Shown: positions 28,001-37,555 of the stretch, piece after piece
Numbering within the stretch: position 1 is the first letter of the stretch
Layout: each line of letters opens with the position of its first letter
Origin: Hofstenia miamia
Lineage: Eukaryota; Xenacoelomorpha; Acoela
Length of the DNA: 64,000 nucleotides
Direction: 5' to 3'
Assembly (NCBI GenBank): GCA_004352715.1
Contig: SCFE01000006.1
Location: 160,172 to 224,171, forward strand
The notes under the pieces: generated by a model
Databases searched by the model: none
Told to the model about the DNA's origin: nothing
Seen by the model: the letters and a program-made list of their open reading frames with translations, nothing else
Made by a program: the position numbers and the translations under genes

Positions 28001-31000
28001 CTTGAATGTATTGGTCTACCTGAATTGCTTTTATGTTGTAACTGAACAGTGCTTTCAAATTCTGTTTTTCTATCCCACCACATTTTTGCGGTTCTATAAT
28101 CACATTTACAAATTTGTGCAAGTTGAGAGTATTTTACTTTTCTAGCTTCTGGTTCCATTTTGTAACCTTTTTATGATTAAAGCTCTTTTTGAAGGATTAA
28201 TATTCCTTGCTTGTCTTGGTTTTTTGTTTTGTTTTCTTTTATATTCTTTGTAACGTCTGGATCGAACGGAAGAAGATTGCTTTACACGTGCCATATGGAA
28301 AAATATTAGTTCAAATACAATGTGGTGTTATTTGTAATTGTATCTCATAAAAACATTGAGGCACGTCATTTTGCAGTATTAGACTGAATATACAATCCCA
28401 ACAACACATTCTTCAACATACTTTCAATCAGTTAAAAAACCTAGATGCACTTTTTACCGACCATGGTATTAATTATTATAGACATCCTTTCAGGACAATG
28501 AACATTACCTGAAATAATCAGCAAGAAAAACGAAAATCTTATATTTAATCTGACACCCTCTAAATGTCTAATTTCCTACATTGCTAACCTTCATTTTTCG
28601 GATAACACTTGTGAACAATAACCTCAGAAACGTATTGAAAATAACCTTTTGAAAAACTTGAGAAATCCTCAAGAAGGGGGCACGGTGGGTCTATATAAAG
28701 AAAAAAACGAAAAAAAATACACTACAGATTTTGTCCATGCAGTATCGTTCTGGGTCCCATCCTGATTAAAATAATGCAAAAAATAAAATATTTGACCAGA
28801 TCAATCTATTTTTATGGCCCTTTTTCTTAAAAGTAGGTCATGTGATTGGCCATATGAGACTATTTCGCGATGTAGGGAAACTAATTTCGAGCTTCATAGT
28901 GATTGGTTGATGAGATAACAGCAGTAATGAAGTCAACTTGTAAGCTTGTAAGAAGAAAATTATCTACTCAGTCAGTATTGCGCGCACACGCTTAGTAAGT
29001 GAATCAACGTTGCAATTATCGATTATTTACCCCACTGTTTGCTTTATCTGCAGCAGGTTTGAAACTCAACTCATGCTGCTTCATTTGTTGCAACAGTCAT
29101 TCAGATTCAACAGCATGGCTTCCTTTTCTAGTACATTCAAGCGGTATCACGAAGATTTTAGAAGTATGGTTTGCTTAATTTGCTTCAAAGTTATTGACTC
29201 TTATCAATCAACATATTATGGCAGATGGCAACTTCGACTTGGATGACAATCGTTTACCAAAAGTGTTATGTGTAACTTGTCGCAGTCACCTAATTCTTGC
29301 AGAAAAGGGAAGTGAAATTAGTTTTAATTTATTTAATCGCAGCCGAATTCCGGAAATATATCAATCACGTTTTAGAAATGATTCTGTTCATTGTGATTGC
29401 AAAGTTTGTGAAATTGGAAGGTCGACAAAACTGCAGTTGGTGCTCCAAAACGATCTGTAGGAAGACCTCTTGTTGCTAAAAAAGAAAATATTTCTAAATT
29501 TTTAAAATTGTGTTCTTGCTGCTTGACCCAATTGGCACCAGGAAAATCGCATGTCTGTTCATCCAAATCTCGGCCAAGAAATCTATCAATTCTGAGTAAT
29601 TTATTTAACTCTTCCGTCGATACTGAAATAACTGATGATGCTGATCAACAAACTAACAGACCATTATTTTCTGCTTCAAACATGATGAACATTCAGCATT
29701 CGCTACAACTCAGTCAAAGAAATACGGTTAAGTTGCGGGCCCGTGGCTTGCATTTGAAATTTAGGGGGGGGCCATGGCCCCGCAAAGTTCAGTAAATTAA
29801 TCATAGTTTTACTCATATGAAATAGTTTCACACTTTTTCATTGAATTATTAAATAGAATGGCATTAGTATTTTATATATTTCAACTAAAACATATTCACT
29901 CTAACTTATTTACAGAATATTAGAATTAATACTATGGAGTTTTGTATCCAGGATGTCAAGAGGAAGGGGGGCCCAGTGGCCCAACAGGGAGTCCCATGGC
30001 CCATGGCTCCCTAGCCACGGCCCTGTTAAGTTGGCAAAAGAAATAAGGGGAGCAATAAATGATTCACAATTTGGAAAAGTAATTGAACCCAGCTTAAGAG
30101 ACAAATTGAACCAACTGGATTTAAAGTTAGAAGGATATTTTACATTGTGTGAGTTGGAATAGGTTTCTATTGAAAAAGAGGAAGTTCAAAAAAGAGAAGT
30201 GAAGTCAACAGTTGTTTGCACCGATATCAATGCACTTATTAATACATTTATTGAAGAAAGAAATTTGGATTCTGATAATTTAATGGTTCGTATTGGCATA
30301 GATGGAGGTGGTTTCTCTAAAATCACGGTTTCCATCTTTGAGCCTTCCAATATGAAAGGCAATAAAGGCTTCCAAGACAATGGAGTGCGTAAAATTTTTA
30401 CAATTGGACTTGTTAAAGGAATTCAAGAAAATTATCGCAATTTAAAAGTTCTGTGGATTCAACTAGGTCTTGATAACTTGGAAAAAACTTTTACAATCGC
30501 CAGTGACTTAAAATTAATTAATATTTTAGTTGGAATATCTGGCCATGGGAGTTGCCATCCATGCAGTTGGTGTGCAATCTCGAAGGAAAATTTGGCTGAA
30601 TTTGGAATTCCACGTACTCTGAACAATCTACGAGATTCTTTCTTTTTATTCTTTGCTGCAGGAAAGAAATCCAGTGAAGCGAAGAAATTTAATAACATAG
30701 TTCACCAGTGTCTTCTGCAAGGCGATGCACAGAGAAAATACTGTCATTTATACCATCTCCAGAACTACATCTGATGACTGGTGCAGTCCAAAAGATTTAC
30801 AAAACAATGGAGGTAAGATGGCCCGAAGCAACTACATGGCTAAAAGAATGGCACGGCACGGAGATTGCTAAAATCAACAGAGTTATTGAAGACAATAATT
30901 CCACTTAATATGTTGAATTTTGTAAATGCATTTCAGTCACTTAATATGATAGTTACCTCTTGCTTTGGTAATGTTCCTAATGATGGTTACGAAGAAGCAA

Positions 31001-34000
31001 TTAAAGACTTCCAAGACAAATTTTTGGCTTTAAATATCCCAGTCTCGCCCAAGATTCATACAATATTCCATCATGTACCAGAGTTTTGCAAAATTACAAA
31101 AAAATCTCTTGGATATTACAGTGAGCAGACAAGTGAAAGTGTTCACCATGCCTTCACTCAACTCTATAATAATTATAAGGTCACTGAACTGCACCCTCAC
31201 TTTTCCAAAAAAACTTTTAAAATGTGTTATTGTTTTTAACAGTTGCAATTTATAGACACAGTTTGTGTAACTGTTTTTAAGACTAATTTACGGGCCTACA
31301 TAAAGTACCTAAATTGTTTCTGTTGTACGTTTGCGTTGTTCTTTTACATACCTACATAAAGTAGCTAAATTGTTTGTGCTGTATATTTTTATGAAAAATG
31401 AAGAAAACGTCATGTATCTAATACAATTTTTTTATTGAGAGAACTGAAATTTATTTTATATATTTACAAAACCATTACTATTATATTGTGCGAAATAGTN
31501 TTTTTTCATTTTTTTCAAAAATTTAGAAATCTCGCTCTTTGTGCATTTTACAGCTGACAAAGAAAAAATATTTGCAACGAATATATGCATATTTTTATGG
31601 TTATTCTTAATTCCCATACACAAGCTAATTTCCCGCTTTTTCAATAGTTTTTTTAAATATTTTTTATGGAAATTTTGACAAGTAAAATTCAACATTGTTT
31701 AATATAGCTCATCTCATTAACTTTAAAAATGCTTACCTGTTTGCGTTAGTTCCTAGCGGCCTAATCAAATTATACATAATGTTCTTATCATCTAATAAAC
31801 TTAATTAATCAGGAACTAATGAGCGCATTATCAGATTAACATGTATTAAGTGAACCAATGAAATGCAGTTTTAATTCATCTATATGAACAACAAATTCAA
31901 AGAACTTCCTAATGTCTCCTAAATAATATTATTCGAATCTTTTTACATAACCCAAGTTAAAATTGATGGAATAAGATGTTTCCCTTGAGCTGCAGTGTGG
32001 ACATTTAATGAAATTCGCTACGAAAATTTTAGGATTCGTACATGCAACAGCAAATGAAATTTACAAAAACATTGTTAATCAGGCGGGCCTTTAGGATTTT
32101 TGAAACAGGGAGGCAGATTCCTGATTTGTGTTGAGAAAATTAATAGCAAGTAATTTAAACCTCTAAATTGTATACATTGCTAACTTTAAATTTTGGGATG
32201 ACACTCTTGTAAATATCAATATAAAAATATTTGAAATGCAAAAAAACAAGGTTTTGGCAAAAATGGAAAATGCCTCAGAAGGGAAGGCCACTGGCTCCCG
32301 GGTGCCTCCCCCTAAAGCCGCACCTGTATTCAAATGTTATTCGGATAACATAAATTATAACAGCCCTAAAGACCAAATACACATAAATCAGTAGTTTTTG
32401 GGGCACTCAAAATTCAGTATGATAGCCTTTATGTGCCTTGGAACAATTTTTTAATAGACGTCTGGATTAGCGTAAAACTCATATAACTGTCCATGAATTC
32501 TCCAGATTGTTAACCAAATGAGTTCAATTATGGTGAAATCCGATGATAGCAGTGGCCAATCAGGCACAGTCATAATGCCATTTCATTCAATGAAGGCACT
32601 GCAAATTTGTCAACGACGATTCGGAAGACTACCTTGCAGTAAAAAACAATCCTCGCCCCTCGTTCAATGATACGAACGAGTTTCCGAATTCCTGATGTCT
32701 ATACAGCCCCTACACCGTAATAGGAGGTGATTTATTGCTTGAAACGTTTACTAAATACTTTGCCACATGGTGATCCTCTACAGATCCAGAAGGTCTCTAA
32801 AGCAACGCCCTGCGAGTAGGATTTAATTCAAACTTTGATTCAAAGGTAAAAGTCCACTTTTCAAAAATATTTTGTTCGTTTGCCTTCATTATTTTGCACT
32901 ATACAAGGCAAGTACACTGATGGCGTGTTGTCAAAATTGGTTTTTGAAGAACACCGAATATGCTATAGAGGTTATCATAAATCCAGTTAATTCTGAGGGC
33001 AAGTCACCTGGTATTGGGAAGGTCTTGGACAGGCGTACATACCACGTTTGCTGACTTTGGGAAATCTTCCAGTAGTTCTCTATCAAACAGGTATTTTTGA
33101 AATGCTGCAGATTACGTCCAACTGATCAGATGCATTAGCAGAAATTTTCTGGTTGATACAGCCTTACCTGAAAAAACGTCTCCGCAGTTTTCCCACGAGT
33201 ACGGTATATTAAAACATGTTGAAAAATTTGTAGAACTAGAATATGAGTGTAAAATCCTTCGAGAGACAAAGCAAATAGTACAAAGTTAATTGCTAAAACA
33301 ACTAAAATTTGTTAGATACCTGTCCTTTATATAACACATTCAAAGATTTTGCTGCTGAATTTTCAAAGTTTGCCTCGAAAATTATTAACACGACTGCAAA
33401 TATATTTTTTCTATATGAAACATTAGGCGTGATCAAGTCCAAATTCTTGCAGAGACAAAACCAAGAATATTGAGACTATCCAACAAAAATGAACGAAAAT
33501 AATGAATGAACAACCAGTGTCGAACACTAAAACTTCTTGTAAAAGAGGCGAATAAACGCAGGTATCAATCAAAACCGGTATGAGCGTAACATTTGATAAA
33601 AAAACAGGCATTCATTTATGTTATTGGCAAGTATGGGTTGTTTGAAATTCGCCATAAAATGCTAGAACGTTTTGAATTTAATATAGCATGGTGTCAAAAG
33701 TTGTAATTGTACCTGGGAACCGAAAGGGCTATGCCTGAATCGTCCTAGAGAGTAACCTCCTCGTGGTGGTTCCTGGAGAAGCGGAGACGCTGAGCCAATA
33801 CTTGATGGGCGCGTCGCTTTGCGGAGTCCCGAACCTAGAGTGGACGTTAAACAATAAGGTATAAGAAGGTGCAACCATGTGTGCTTTGCACATATGGGGG
33901 CGGTGATGATGATGTGAGACTGTCTGTTCTGTGGAGCAGACGGCGACGTCTATGCCCAGAGCCGTAGAGTGCGTCTACGAGGGCAGTTATACAGAGGATT

Positions 34001-34980
34001 TTCCTCTGTCTCTGGCCTCTAGATAGGCCTAGGCCAGCATTTGCTGAGCCTTACCTATGAGGGAGCTTTGCTTCGTCATGGGTTTTGTTATGATCCGACA
34101 TTTTAATTAAACTGGAGAACGAGTCACTTGGTGCTTTGCACTTCAAGTNTGATCAGACTCAACACAGATCAGCACTCTGCGTGCCAGGGGTCGCCAGAGG
34201 GCAAGCATGATTAAGCCGGCCTGCACACTTCTAGGGGAAGTGCCAGAGCTGATCTGTTGCCACCCACTCTTCAGTCCGTTGACTGGTAGAGTAACCCCGA
34301 ATTGTACCTAACATATTAAAAAGTAGATTGTCCTTAAAAATGAATGATATATTCAATATACTACTGGTCTGTTTGCTTAAAAGCACTCCAAAAGCTCAAA
34401 TACAGCGTAAAAAAAGTTAAAAAAGGAAAACGTAGTAAAATAAATCACAAATAAGGAGCCAGGACATTGGGAGAAGATGCAACAAGTTTAGTATTTATTG
34501 CAAATTTTTGTATGAGAACCGTAAGTTCATAAATTTGGGCATGCTGTACACCTTACGTCAAAATTTCTGAAAATTTTAATTGCATTCATGCAAAACCTTA
34601 TGAAAATAGTAAACTTCTTACATTAAAGTTTTATACATAAAGGCTAAAGCTTACTGAATTCTTCATTGAAGGCCGGAGACAGCATATTTAGGAAAGATTT
34701 GTTCTTATAAAGTCTTTCTTGAATCTCAGATGCATTAACTTTAAGCAATAACTGATGATTTTCCAGAGATTTGACAGAGACATCGGTAATGAGACCCAAA
34801 TCTTCCATGCTTTGCAAACATGTTTTGCAACGTTTGTTCAGTTCTATTAGCTGAGAGCGCATTGCAATGTGAAGATGAACAAATCCTAAACGCATACATA
34901 TTAGGATCAACTCGAATTTATTGAGCAGCAAATTTATATGTTTAGGCCTTTCGCAGATCAATTTAAGACATAGATACAAA
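15487..34980 (-). CDS. Mitochondria-eating protein (MIEAP/SPATA18)-like gene, seven exons recognised, 5' end open
   Basis: Seven minus-strand exons, each bounded by AG/GT, chain with matching phases: 34655-34980, 25748-25987, 23867-24040, 18085-18229, 17596-17809, 15952-16134, 15487-15774. Joined, they encode about 522 residues, close to the roughly 540 of vertebrate MIEAP. The order matches the family: an N-terminal helical part (SFLNMLSPAFNEEF then LYHLLEQRVDLDKEV), a Ser-rich stretch, a coiled coil (ERTELIARIQSLEYELEKSR), the RFGDLYSEARLDAMDAL motif, and a C-terminal domain ending with LTEFIRECVQLAW and YVWPSLIE before the stop. MIEAP proteins act in mitochondrial quality control, clearing or repairing oxidised mitochondria and forming mitochondrial condensates. 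Introns are 177, 1461, 275, 5637, 1707 and 8667 bp; the largest is packed with transposons. The first exon and start codon are not defined; 37032-37555 may be part of it. Assignment is by recalled family motifs, not a database search. Confidence 0.75.
15952..16134 (-). CDS. MIEAP-like, penultimate exon
   Basis: The acceptor is TTGTTTTAG; the donor is GAG followed by GTTGGT. It is exactly 61 codons, phase 0 at both sides, starting LSFRSVASSIEDIKQQ, the helix that continues the KILFSIVV end of the previous exon. The Ser-rich middle is variable. Confidence 0.8.
16208..16519. repeat. GC-rich dispersed repeat, SINE-like, copy 1
   Basis: A 312-bp GC-rich island within AT-rich intron. The first 19 bases (GGTGCTTTGCACTTCAAGT) and the last 150 (from TGATCAGACTC to GTAACCCCGA) recur at 34130-34300. 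No clear A/B-box pair was seen on either strand, so the SINE label rests on size, GC content and repetition only. Confidence 0.55.
16880..17031 (+). other. Short plus-strand open stretch of unknown nature
   Basis: On the strand opposite the MIEAP-like gene, a basic 45-residue stretch (KDRRKNLQKRQKF, then AHAKLSNQLLRLGKRLS and a stop) is preceded by an ACGCATAG that could be a splice acceptor. It has a coding-like composition but no recognised family; it could be a terminal exon of an intronic gene or chance. Confidence 0.2.
17596..17809 (-). CDS. MIEAP-like exon with the RFGDLYSEARLDA motif
   Basis: The acceptor is TTCTGTTTTTAG; the donor is GTCGTG followed by GTTAGT. It is one base plus 71 codons. 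The motif SQLIQRFGDLYSEARLDAMD is the best family hallmark (vertebrate proteins carry a close RFxDxYSxARLDA). An open frame running past the donor into the intron gives a false hydrophobic tail; the donor and phase fit argue for splicing. Confidence 0.85.
18085..18229 (-). CDS. MIEAP-like coiled-coil exon
   Basis: The acceptor is GTATTTTTAG; the donor is GATAG followed by GTATCG. It encodes a charged coiled coil (ENIERTELIARIQSLEYELE, then KSREAIQKHQLREDEL). Two bases at each side match the neighbouring exons, giving Asp and Arg at the junctions. Confidence 0.8.
22033..22071. repeat. (TA)n microsatellite
   Basis: About 19 uninterrupted TA units. They create false Tyr-Ile runs in open frames on both strands. 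Confidence 0.95.
23619..23745. repeat. 127-bp intronic direct repeat, copy 1
   Basis: It runs from AACATGAATTTGAATGTTGC to ATGTTTGTGCA and recurs at 24706-24832 with only a few substitutions. The two copies flank the exon at 23867-24040. Confidence 0.85.
23867..24040 (-). CDS. MIEAP-like Ser/Thr-rich exon
   Basis: The acceptor is GTGTTGTTTAG; the donor is AATTCAG followed by GTGATT. It is two bases, 57 codons, one base. It encodes a Ser/Thr/Asn-rich linker (YASETSSNVSLMTSSECNNQ) and a basic stretch (TRIFTKRENWRKQ). Phases join both neighbours. Confidence 0.75.
24706..24832. repeat. 127-bp intronic direct repeat, copy 2
   Basis: Near-identical to 23619-23745. A more degraded similar phrase (GATGCAGTGGACATTTATC) occurs near 24580, hinting at a small local family. 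Confidence 0.85.
25748..25987 (-). CDS. MIEAP-like N-terminal helical exon
   Basis: The acceptor is ACTCTATTTAG; the donor is AATG followed by GTTTGT. It is two bases, 79 codons, one base. It encodes LVELYHLLEQRVDLDKEVL, then a helix with LRQEVKMSPLGHIGEQLLAY, then an Asn/Ser linker. The LLEQ-led helix matches the position of the LIEQ helix in vertebrate MIEAP. Confidence 0.8.
26042..26604. repeat. Tandem duplication, two units of about 281 bp
   Basis: Unit 1 starts at 26042 and unit 2 at 26323, both with AATTTTCCATACTAAAAGGG. They differ by a 4-bp insertion (AATG) and a 13-bp deletion in unit 2 and are otherwise almost identical. It lies in the large MIEAP-like intron. Confidence 0.9.
27135..28466 (-). 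mobile_element. Tc1/mariner-type transposon with TIRs and TA duplication
   Basis: The left end (CTATGGTCGGTAAAAAGTGC, from 27135) is matched in reverse by the right end (to 28466), whose outward reading is CCATGGTCGGTAAAAAGTGC. Similarity extends over about 35 bp into a poly-T stretch. TA lies immediately outside both ends (27133-27134 and 28467-28468). The 1,332-bp length is typical of the superfamily. A broken transposase runs on the minus strand inside. Confidence 0.88.
27250..28294 (-). pseudogene. Tc1/mariner-type transposase, frameshifted
   Basis: The ATG at 28292-28294 begins a very basic N-terminus (MARVKQSSSVRSRRYKEYK). After a frameshift an HTH-like segment follows (KYSQLAQICKCDYRTAKMWW), then SNSGRPI, a long helical stretch and RKKPITTLL. 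Another shift gives RVDYCKNVLTKAG, RKQVDFYGLNRSHQ, a WGAAVYFHANK block like the VWG motif, KVNAIEIIKGLMQD and a PPLFHD stretch resembling the QDNAPPH motif. The final catalytic segment was not confidently found. Several frameshifts and stops make it inactive. It inserted in the largest MIEAP-like intron. Confidence 0.65.
28558..28691. mobile_element. Partial MITE, related to the element at 32080-32326
   Basis: The sequence from TCTAAATGTCTAATTTCC through CTCAAGAAGGGGGCACGG follows, with substitutions, the second half of the 32080-32326 element (CATTGCTAAC, GATGACACT and GAAGGG landmarks in the same order). Confidence 0.5.
29115..31239 (+). pseudogene. Zinc-module transposase-like gene (family B), broken and MITE-interrupted
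   Basis: It starts at an ATG (29115) with MASFSSTFKRYHEDF. An N-terminal zinc module follows (VCLICFKV, then VLCVTCRSHL), a CDCKVC motif, and a second cysteine patch (CSCCLTQLAPGKSHVC). The core has FSKITVSIF after RIGIDGGG (first acidic site), SDLKLINILVG (second), a CHPCSWC knuckle, and YSEQTSESVHHAF (candidate third acidic site). Breaks: frameshifts near 29200 and 29450, a 290-bp MITE at 29736-30025, a TAG at 30160-30162, and frameshifts near 30725 and 30895. Similar uncharacterised proteins are, from memory, multicopy in hydra and arthropod genomes. The RNase-H-like transposase role is inferred from the acidic-residue and knuckle layout shared with 42625-44254. Confidence 0.6.
29736..30025. 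mobile_element. hAT-type MITE inserted in the family B gene
   Basis: A 290-bp insert. The right end read outward is CAGGGCCGTGGCT; the left end is CGGGCCCGTGGCT. It is flanked by the perfect 8-bp duplication TTAAGTTG (29728-29735 and 30026-30033). Removing the insert plus one duplication (298 bp) brings the host reading frame back into register across the site, which fixes the boundaries. CAGGG ends and an 8-bp duplication are hAT hallmarks. Confidence 0.92.
32080..32326. mobile_element. hAT-like MITE, 247 bp
   Basis: The left end CAGGCGGGCCTTTAGG is mirrored by the right end, which reads CAGGTGCGGCTTTAGG outward. No clean 8-bp duplication is visible in the flanks, so it is old or the boundaries have eroded. 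It has no coding content. Confidence 0.6.
32440..33150 (-). pseudogene. Second Tc1-type transposase relic
   Basis: Minus-strand pieces in mixed frames resemble the C-terminal half of Tc1 transposases: FESKFELNPTRRALL with RPSGS (like the DESKFxLF and RRPG region) near 32790-32850, and TVPDWPLLSSDFTIIELIW (like WPSQSPDLNPIENLW) near 32490-32570, followed by a typical short tail. Many stops are present. It is distinct from the element at 27135-28466. Confidence 0.6.
33708..34129. repeat. GC-rich island, probable dispersed repeat
   Basis: Strikingly GC-rich compared with its surroundings, with GTGCTTTGCAC at about 33878-33889 echoing the start of the neighbouring SINE-like repeat. No open frame or RNA gene was recognised; box-B-like GGTTCGGGACTCC on the minus strand lacks a properly placed A box. 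Confidence 0.4.
34130..34300. repeat. GC-rich dispersed repeat, SINE-like, copy 2, interior replaced by N
   Basis: It has the same first 19 bases and last ~150 bases as 16208-16519, but the intervening ~143 bp are represented by one N at 34149. This looks like an assembly gap of unstated size rather than a true deletion. Confidence 0.7.
34655..34980 (-). CDS. MIEAP-like upstream helical exon
   Basis: The acceptor is TTTGCTTTCCAACAG; the donor is GAATTCA followed by GTAAGC. It is one base, 108 codons, one base. It encodes all-helical sequence: LCLKLICERPKHINLLL, a long helix, then NASEIQERLYKNKSFLNMLS. The last base plus AC of the next exon gives Asn, and the merged NEEF-N-SLVELYHLLEQ aligns with the N-terminal helix pair of vertebrate MIEAP. 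Its first base needs an upstream exon ending with two codon bases. Confidence 0.7.
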
Positions 34981-37031
34981 CTGTTGGAAAGCAAAGGCGC
35001 AATTTTTTAAAAAAACTAGCAGCATAAAATCTGAGGTAGGTCTCTTTTTGCAAGTCCCAAAGACATTCAGACTATTACTAGAGAATTTTGATTCATATTT
35101 ATTGATTTATGCTTCACGTCTTCGATTTATAGAAGAGCTATACTGGATCAAAAACCATGTCCAAAACCAATTATAAGTCCTATTTGAATGCATTATTTAA
35201 TAATATCGGAAACCTATCTTTGGATTTCAATTCATTAATGCAGTAGACATAATGCAGAGCAATACGTAGTGTTTTTCACTACTATAACAGGAAAGCTATC
35301 TAGATGAATCGGAAAATTTAATGGGACCTTTCATGGGATGAGTTACCTTCAATGAAAGTAAATTCACCACTGCTAACAGAAGAGAGACGAAAACAACAAA
35401 AACACATAAAGAAGACATTTACAAATAGGAATTAAACAATCAAACAATAAAAATTTTTAAAAATACATGAACTTAATCTAAAATTTGATATTACACTCGC
35501 ATTAATGATCAACAATGGTTCCAATTGAAAATGGAATTGTCCCGTACATCGTTGCAAGAAATGTGACTTAAAAATGTAAAACATTTATTTTGTTATACAT
35601 TGCCATTCTAAAAATTAAAAAAGAATTATTAATCGCTTTCGCATTTCAGTTTTAAACAGATTTTAGGTGTTGATTTACTGACAATGCGCTCCTTATCAAG
35701 ACTAAAAAATATGCGCAATCCTCATGAAATAAAAAACGATTTCTAGCAGCATCGCGGAACTTTTGAATTTTATGAAAAATTTATATTCCTCAAACATTAA
35801 TGCAAACTTTTGATGATAAAGTTTAATGGTTTAAGGATGCATAATTTCACAAGTTTGCTGCTGTTAAGACGTTGAAGACGTATTGCTGCAAATTCAGATG
35901 TCATAATAAAGTGTGACCTCAAAATAAAGATACAAGAGTTAAATTGGATAACAGTAATTTTTTATAGTAAAATCCTCTTCACCTTTGCAAAAATCGCTTG
36001 TTGTGACAGTTCTGGGAAGATTTATATCTAAAATTGATAAAAAACATTGTGCATGTCAGATAGATGACGTCAAATAGTTAAACCGATTGCCAGTTTTGGT
36101 GGCGTTCGAATGAATACTAACGACTTGCCACATTATTGTAATAATTAATCTGAATTTTGTAATTGAATTTTTTCTTCTAACACTTTAGCACTTACAAATT
36201 TGTATATTGCCATTTCGTGTGTTCAGAGGCGTTGTAGCTAGAGTTTAAAGTGGCATTCATAAAAGTATTGTAAACACTATATAACTCACGATAACTGTAA
36301 TGCTAATTATCAATGATCAGTTCTATATTATTTGGTTTTGCATGCTGTATCAGAAAAATACTATAGGGGAACGCAGTGAAATGCTGGTCAAGCGATGCTC
36401 AATCGGGCAGCTAGTCATCAATAAAATGCGACTAACAGGATAACACTGGACAAAGCAAAGCAAACAGTGGTAAAAATAGCTTTATAAAACTCGGGATTTG
36501 TGACTATTGAAGTGGATTGATAATCTCAAAAATATTCCTTGACAAAAAATTACCTTCGCGTAATCCAGTAAAAACAACTGAATTGAAAAAGGGAAATGCA
36601 ATACAAAGTTGAGTTGAAAGTTAGATAAAAATATTTTTTCTGTTCGTGAAATGAAAAGCGTGATCTAAAACTATGCTTTTGAAATTTGTAATGCATGCGA
36701 CAAATAAAGGCAGTTAGTTAACGAAAATAGCTCAAACTTTCCACAAACATACTTACAGCAGCAAAAACCTAAACGTAGTACTAAGCAATCTGGATTTTAA
36801 GAACATGTGTTCATTTAGAATGTTTACTTGTAAGCAAACTAACATATAACCCCCTCTACTACTTTGGACAACCTTCGAAAATTCATGGAGGAATGTATTG
36901 ATGTGCATAAATTCAGATCTAAATAAAAATCAATGACATGAACATTGTGATTGTGCTATATAAAACGTTTTTTAATAGTTAATGACAATACTTGCTGAAC
37001 ATAGATCTGCATTCATTAATAAAATTCCTAC
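34981..37031. other. Intron or intergenic AT-rich stretch
   Basis: No convincing exon found. If 37032-37555 belongs to the MIEAP-like gene, phase arithmetic demands at least one more exon here of length 1 mod 3. Confidence 0.4.
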
Positions 37032-37555
37032 CTGTCAATGACTCAACAAGACCATGTAAACCCATGCCTTGAACAATATTCCAAACCTTCTGTTCACGAG
37101 CTACCAAACTACTAATTATATCAGGTGATGACGCACCTATGACACGAAGAATGCTAACGATTTGTGAGTCGTAGATTTGAGAAAGTGGTGTACGGAGAGA
37201 ATCAAGAGTAGAGAAATAATAACCAATAATAGCCTTCACAGTGTCATAAGGAAAGAGTAATTCTGTACAAAATGTCAATGGTGCAGAAATAAATATACGA
37301 GTATAAAGTGTGTCAATTATGTTTAAACTAACTGGAATGTCGTTTATTAGTTTTGGAACATCAATTACTGTGGAAAGCAACTCGCAAACTCTGGGAACAG
37401 GCAGCGCATTTAACAAATGCGAAGCAGCTTCATAATTCTTTTTCTTCAACGCTTTTGACAATGAAGCATCAGTGTCTAGGGCCCCTGATTTCATTGATGA
37501 AATCCAAGGCTGCCGACGCCACTGCAATATCGTAGATGGATCCATTAATGCATAG
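37032..37555 (-). CDS. Well-bounded exon of unidentified protein, possibly 5' part of the MIEAP-like gene
   Basis: The acceptor is TGTTGTTTTAG; the donor is TTGACAG followed by GTAGGA. The 524-bp open exon starts with one codon base and ends with one. The product is helical, without cysteine clusters or signal peptide; segments include MDPSTILQWRRQPWISSM, NYEAASHLLNALPVPRVCEL and SSLVAREQKVWNIVQGMGL. The coding character and two good splice sites make it a real exon. I do not recognise the family. Same strand and 2 kb upstream of the MIEAP-like exon, but the phases do not join directly (one base left, two needed). Confidence 0.6.

Noticed and set aside
33708-34129. tRNA or tRNA-derived gene in the GC-rich island
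   Set aside because: A box-B-like GGTTCGGGACTCC exists on the minus strand but the A-box-like TGGCTCAGCGT lies on the wrong side, and no cloverleaf could be drawn.
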